Positions 59,697 through 64,000 of a DNA stretch of 64,000 bases are shown here, piece by piece. The DNA is from Hamiltosporidium tvaerminnensis. Its lineage: Eukaryota > Microsporidia > Dubosqiidae. Each line of letters begins with the position of its first letter. The stretch's first letter is position 1. The notes beneath the pieces were generated by a model. The model had not been told where the DNA came from, searched no databases, and saw only the letters and a program-made list of their open reading frames with translations. The translations under genes and the position numbers were made by a program. The stretch is taken from NCBI GenBank assembly GCA_022605425.2, contig JAKIMF020000007.1:1302001-1366000 (forward strand). The letters are read 5' to 3'.

Positions 59697-62156
59697 TTAT
59701 TTGTAGAAATATAAGATTATTACTACCAAACCAGCGGTAAAAAAAAGGAAAGCCGAAAATATATAAAGGAAATACGTTTTTAGATCGGATCTTTTCGACA
59801 TTTTTGATTCCGGTCTTTGCTCCGGTGTTGTTGTTGGTGTTGGTGTTGGTGGTGTTGTTGGTGTTGGTGTTGGTGTTGTTTCTCGTGATACTCCTATTGT
59901 TTGTCTTTGTGTTGGTCCTTGTGTTGTTGGTGTTGTTAGTGGTGGTGTTGTTGGTCCTTGTGTTGTTCCTCGTGATACTCCTATTGTTGGTCCTCCTGTT
60001 GTTCCTCGTGATACTCCTATTGTTTGTCTTTGTGTTGTTGGTGTTGTTGGTGTTGTTGGTCCTCCTGTTGTTCCTCGTGATACTCCTATTGTTGGTCCTC
60101 CTGTTGTTCCTCGTGATACTCCTATTGTTGGTCCTCCTGTTGTTCCTCGTGATACTCCTATTGTTTGTCTTTGTGTTGGTCCTTGTGTTGTTGGTGTTGG
60201 TGTTGTTGGTCCTCCTGTTGTTCCTCGTGATACTCCTATTGTTGGTCCTCCTGTTGTTCCTCGTGATACTCCTATTGTTTGTCTTTGTGTTGGTCCTTGT
60301 GTTGTTGGTGTTGTTGGTGTTGGACCTTGTGTTGGTCCTTGTGATGTTTCTCGTAATACTCCTATTGTTTGTCTTTGTGTTGGTCCTTGTGATGTTAGTG
60401 GTGGACCTTGTGTTGTTTCTCGTGATACTCCTGCTGTTAGTCCTTGTGATAATCCCAGTGTTGGTCCTTTTTTTGGTTCTCCTGTTGGTCCCTGTGTTGA
60501 TCTTTCTGTTGTTAGTATTTTTTGGGCCCCATTTTGGGGATTTTTCGGGTCCAACACTTTCTCCAGGTTTTTCGATAAAGGTTTGCCGAAGAGCAATTTT
60601 ATTTCTTCCAGACGAAGCCCTGAAGTTTCCTTCAGGAAAACATATTTAAGATATTCGTTCTTTATTTCTTCAACATTTATGGGGCGTTTTTTTCCTTCAG
60701 GCATTATTTTAATCATTTCGTTGGTTAAGTAGGTCTTAAAATTATCATTAGAAAAAAACTCAATAAACCCGTATATTTCCAATAAAATTGATGTTTCGGG
60801 TACTTTTTCACAATCCAAATATTCACCTTCAGCGTTATCAGCATATTCTATATTTTGAATATTAACCGCTTTTTTCAAATTATCAATGTTATTCTTCCTA
60901 TACATTTTTATATTTTTTACATTTTCATCCGTTTCAAATTCTTTTTTTAAAACATCCGCAAGGAATAAAAATTCAATGATGATTCTTGGAATATTATTTT
61001 TGTCTAAAGTTTCTTTTCTGAGACATAAAGCCTTTAAACATAATACTGCAGAAATATATTTATGATATTCTTCTTTTGTTATTTTTTTCAAAAAATCATA
61101 TAAATTTTTTATATAAGTTACATCGGATTCTTCACATAAAATTTCTAGGAATGCCCTGGGGAAGTTGCGATCTCCTTGTGTATTTTGAAAATTGATATGA
61201 TTTTCATTGAAATTAAATATTTCATCAACTCTGCTTTGATCATTTAAAACCTTTGCCACAATTTTCTCAGAAATAAATTGTATAATCACTTTATACTGTT
61301 GATCATTAAACATACAATTCATGTTTCTTATTAATATTTCAACTGAATTTTTCATCTGAGAAACACAACCACGTTTATCCCGGTTCAAATAGTAATTTAA
61401 ATGAAAGGATTCGGGCAATGAGAAATCATATACACAATTATTAACGTTATTAGACACAACTTCATAAAAATAATACCTTTTAAAATATCCCAAAAAACCA
61501 AAAAAATTTTCGAATGTTGCATTTGATAAGATGCGTTTTAAATATGGTTCAGAATTTCCATCAAATATTATTTTTGTTTTTTTTAAGACTTCTAGATCAG
61601 TTTGATCCCCTTTGTTAAAACTCTCTAATATCACTGGAGCAAAAGCCTTATATTTATATTTGAAGTATTCCTGAAAATTTTCAGCCTCAAACCCCCTAGT
61701 TTTAGCCGATAATAAACGCTTGAATATTTTTTTTACAATATTATTATATTCTTCATTTTCTTTATACATCTCAACAAATCTTCCAAAGCAAATCAGATTA
61801 AAAAGAAGTTCTGGATGATATGCTTTATATTCTTCTTCGCTGCAATAATTATAAACAATACAACAAATTATAGCTGTAAAATGTCTTAAGAAGGGATGAA
61901 GTTCTTTCATGGTATAATCTTTTATTTTGTTGAAATAACAACTTGCAATTTTGAGAATTTGATCTTTGTCTTTGCAATTTTCTCCTTTTAAAATTTCGTT
62001 AATACTTTCTTTTACTTCGCTGTTATCATCTGTTATGCCATCATACGAAATTCTCATACAACACATTTCGTCTGTATTCGTTGGATCTCCCCGAATAGCG
62101 TTAGAGTTATTTTCCGGTGGTGACGCTGCTATGCAAAAAAAAATATGAAAAAACAT
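59697..62156 (-). CDS. large type-I membrane protein with mucin-like stalk, paralogue B
   Basis: 819 residues from the first usable ATG (62,156); the frame opens further upstream but only from a GTG. Residues 1-12 (MFFHIFFCIAAS) are a short signal peptide. The ectodomain (about 13-540) is helical and Cys-containing and aligns with paralogue A (50,858-52,615). Residues about 545-785 are a Thr/Pro/Gly repeat stalk: about ten 12-residue units such as GPTIGVSRGTTG separated by TTPTTP spacers, probably O-glycosylated. A TM (about 793-818) and a two-residue tail end it. So it should project from a membrane like an adhesin or spore or plasma-membrane coat protein. No CCC motif; AAATTT lies just upstream instead. 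The stop overlaps AATAAA. Long Leu/Val frames on the plus strand across the stalk are shadows. Confidence 0.88.
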   Translation of the reverse strand: MFFHIFFCIAASPPENNSNAIRGDPTNTDEMCCMRISYDGITDDNSEVKESINEILKGENCKDKDQILKIASCYFNKIKDYTMKELHPFLRHFTAIICCIVYNYCSEEEYKAYHPELLFNLICFGRFVEMYKENEEYNNIVKKIFKRLLSAKTRGFEAENFQEYFKYKYKAFAPVILESFNKGDQTDLEVLKKTKIIFDGNSEPYLKRILSNATFENFFGFLGYFKRYYFYEVVSNNVNNCVYDFSLPESFHLNYYLNRDKRGCVSQMKNSVEILIRNMNCMFNDQQYKVIIQFISEKIVAKVLNDQSRVDEIFNFNENHINFQNTQGDRNFPRAFLEILCEESDVTYIKNLYDFLKKITKEEYHKYISAVLCLKALCLRKETLDKNNIPRIIIEFLFLADVLKKEFETDENVKNIKMYRKNNIDNLKKAVNIQNIEYADNAEGEYLDCEKVPETSILLEIYGFIEFFSNDNFKTYLTNEMIKIMPEGKKRPINVEEIKNEYLKYVFLKETSGLRLEEIKLLFGKPLSKNLEKVLDPKNPQNGAQKILTTERSTQGPTGEPKKGPTLGLSQGLTAGVSRETTQGPPLTSQGPTQRQTIGVLRETSQGPTQGPTPTTPTTQGPTQRQTIGVSRGTTGGPTIGVSRGTTGGPTTPTPTTQGPTQRQTIGVSRGTTGGPTIGVSRGTTGGPTIGVSRGTTGGPTTPTTPTTQRQTIGVSRGTTGGPTIGVSRGTTQGPTTPPLTTPTTQGPTQRQTIGVSRETTPTPTPTTPPTPTPTTTPEQRPESKMSKRSDLKTYFLYIFSAFLFFTAGLVVIILYFYK
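59800..60520 (-). repeat. 36-bp coding repeats of the stalk
   Basis: Plus strand reads GTTGTTCCTCGTGATACTCC plus TATTGTTGGTCCTCCT (36 bp), tandem and interspersed with GTTGTTGGT trinucleotide tracts. Neighbouring units are nearly identical, so the stalk length is likely variable between strains. Confidence 0.93.
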
Positions 62157-62161
62157 GAAAT

Positions 62162-62172
62162 AAATTTTTTTT
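62162..62172 (-). promoter_or_regulatory. AAATTT motif upstream of paralogue B
   Basis: AAAAAAAATTTA 5-15 bp before the ATG at 62,156. AAATTT-like signals are the second reported class of microsporidian start-proximal motif, but in DNA this AT-rich it may be chance. Confidence 0.3.
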
Positions 62173-63309
62173 TCTATTATATATTCAGCAATTAACCAAA
62201 AAAACACAGATTATTTCGATCGGTAATAATTTACAAAATATTTTAGAATTACTTTTTAAAGTAAATTAACACGTTTTTTAATTGGTCATTTGAAAAAAAA
62301 ATATCAAATAATTTTTAAGTTTGATCAATATGATTTTTATTTTTTTATTTATTATTTAAAATTTATGTTCAAACCAATAAATTTATTTATTTTTATATTT
62401 TTTTCAAAAAAAAGAATGTTCTACAAACAGCAGAAATGTACGTTTAGATGCATTCATATTCCTGTTATACACCAATGATAAGAATTTGCCATTACAAGAC
62501 TTAAAATCACCAACCACTAGATGTTTATGAAATTATCAGAATGATGGATACTCCTATACAAAATTAATCAGAAAAGTTAGATTTAAATAATATCGCTCTA
62601 AAGGAGAGAAGGAAAAAAATAAAGTGCATCTGAAACCGGAATAAAAGCAAAAATGAATATATTTAACTTTTAACATTAGATATCTTTAACACAATAAGTA
62701 AATAAAATTCTTAAACAAGAAAGCACTGCTACCATTAAATCATTTTTTTTTATAAATTAAACGTTTTTGTCATAATGAAAACCATTATTTAAATTTTATA
62801 TAAAACCATAAATTTTATTTTTTTGTTTATCGAGTGTAACGTTTAACAGTAATTTTATCTATTTTAAATAATATTAAAACAATTAATTCTACGCTTTAAT
62901 ATTTTTATTTAACCAAAGATCTTTACAAAGTTCAATTCATTAAATTGTGCATCTCTTTTATTTACAAACAAACTAGTTCACCCGGCGAGTGTTACTATGA
63001 TAATGAAAGATAGATTCAAGAATAAAAAAAACAAAAAATAAATTGGTTTAGGAATTTGATTAGTATTTATATATTTTTAAGTGCTTTTGAATATTAATAT
63101 TCTTTGTTTTTGGTATGGTGTCTAAACGGAAAAATTTTAATGCTTGAAGTGGCTACATAGAGTTATTATCTGAAAAGCAAGTGTTAATCAAAACTATTCT
63201 ACATATTACAGCATTTAGTCGCTTAGATTTTATTGTCTTACCAAAGATGAGTAGCAAAGAAACTTACATTTTTAATTTCTTATACGTTGGAACCGTTTTA
63301 ATGTGTGGG
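62173..63309. other. spacer, no gene seen
   Basis: AT-rich upstream region of paralogue B. The 62-codon plus-strand frame at 62,290 has AT-driven composition and no start motif. Confidence 0.5.
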
Positions 63310-63730
63310 AAAAGTAAAATACCCCTTTAATAATACTTGTATATTATTAAAACCCTTTAGGGTATCACACTCTTAAATAACACTCTATTCATATTTCTCC
63401 TTATATTGGCACCTTTCAACATACAATAATCTATATTAACAAGCCGTTAACCTATATAGGTAACTAACACCATTTAATTTACAACCATTATTATTAACAC
63501 CATTTAATTTACAACCATTATTATTAACACACTTTATACTATAACAATCATTATTAACACCCTTTAATCTGCAACAATCATTATTAACTCCCTTTATACT
63601 GAACTATAAATTAACACGTTTAAATAAAACCCCATAATAATCCATTTTTTTAATCTATCTTCATAATGAACACGGTACCCCTTTATATAAACAATACCCC
63701 CCTTTATTTACAGTCTTTAACACATACATT
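63310..63730 (+). repeat. array 7: CCC motif, 30-bp spacing
   Basis: About fourteen cores. Clear ones are at 63,466, 63,496, 63,526, 63,556 and 63,586 (AACACC[A/C]TTTAAT-type, exactly 30 bp apart, with nearly identical ACAACCATTATTATT or ACAATCATTATTATT spacers). Weaker ones lie at 63,320, 63,349, 63,379, 63,409 and 63,439, and ACCCC units to 63,706. It is about 1.1 kb upstream of paralogue B and in direct orientation with array 6. Confidence 0.9.
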
Positions 63731-64000
63731 CATTTTTATTTTTATAGATAGATCATTGTAAAACACAATATACTAAAATTAGTTTGAATATTATTCTTTA
63801 AGTAAAGTATCACAATTAATTAATTCGAACTTACGCAAAAAATAGTTCTCTACTCTACAAATTGACTAGTAATTAAAGTATTATCAGAATAAAATAAATC
63901 CATATTTCTTAAATATTAAATATATTTTTACAAATTAGAAATATATTTAAATAGATTGAATTTAAGAAATCTAAACTTAAAAGAATAAAATTTAAACTAA
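63731..64000. other. no gene seen
   Basis: AT-rich end of window, no supported feature. Confidence 0.5.

Noticed and set aside
59804-60649. 281-codon plus-strand frame rich in Leu and Val
   Set aside because: Antisense shadow of the Thr/Pro/Gly stalk repeats.

Overview
The window looks like nuclear DNA of a microsporidian (fungus-related intracellular parasite) with an expanded, very AT-rich genome. The evidence is indirect but consistent. The recognisable housekeeping genes are short and intronless. Six of seven have a CCC-rich motif directly before the ATG, and four of seven carry AATAAA overlapping the stop codon; both are known microsporidian gene-end features. The genes are Cks1, ribosomal protein eL31 and an intron-less tRNA-Leu. 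Large-genome lineages such as Edhazardia or Hamiltosporidium are plausible, but the species is not settled by the sequence.

Layout. Positions 1-36,300 are a gene desert: no convincing gene, only interspersed repeats. These are four copies of a SINE-like element (one 5'-truncated with a perfect 15-bp target-site duplication) and two degenerate copies of a second, ~0.7-kb element; a short frameshifted gene remnant lies at 32.6-33.25 kb. Positions 36.3-48.9 kb form a gene island bracketed by two inverted copies of the ~0.7-kb element. It holds eL31 (-), a small single-TM protein (+), a secreted EEP/DNase-I-fold protein with degenerate catalytic residues (-), tRNA-Leu(CAG), Cks1 (+) and an unrecognised protein with eleven 13-residue repeats (+), followed by decayed coding DNA. 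The gaps between these genes are filled with regularly spaced arrays of a dyad motif with a central CCC (TAACACCCTGTTA or TTTAACACCCCTTTAAA). The same minisatellite also forms the in-frame repeat of the last gene.

Positions 50.8-52.6 kb and 59.7-62.2 kb carry two divergent members of one family of large type-I membrane proteins (signal peptide, cysteine-containing helical ectodomain, C-terminal TM). The second has a long Thr/Pro/Gly-rich mucin-like stalk and lies between two 30-bp-period arrays. Between them sits a complete 2.2-kb cut-and-paste transposon (54,167-56,364) with ~50-bp terminal inverted repeats and a Ginger/KRBA2-type integrase broken by three one-base frameshifts. Its subterminal repeats resemble the gene-flanking CCC arrays.

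Working picture: sparse conserved genes survive in islands among decayed mobile DNA. Two array-flanked genes (the EEP-like and the stalked membrane protein) encode secreted or surface proteins that could contact the host. The arrays may be promoter or transposon-derived binding-site clusters. Several broken ORFs differ from open frames by one missing base in an A or T run, so either real decay, programmed -1 frameshifting or homopolymer assembly errors must be considered.
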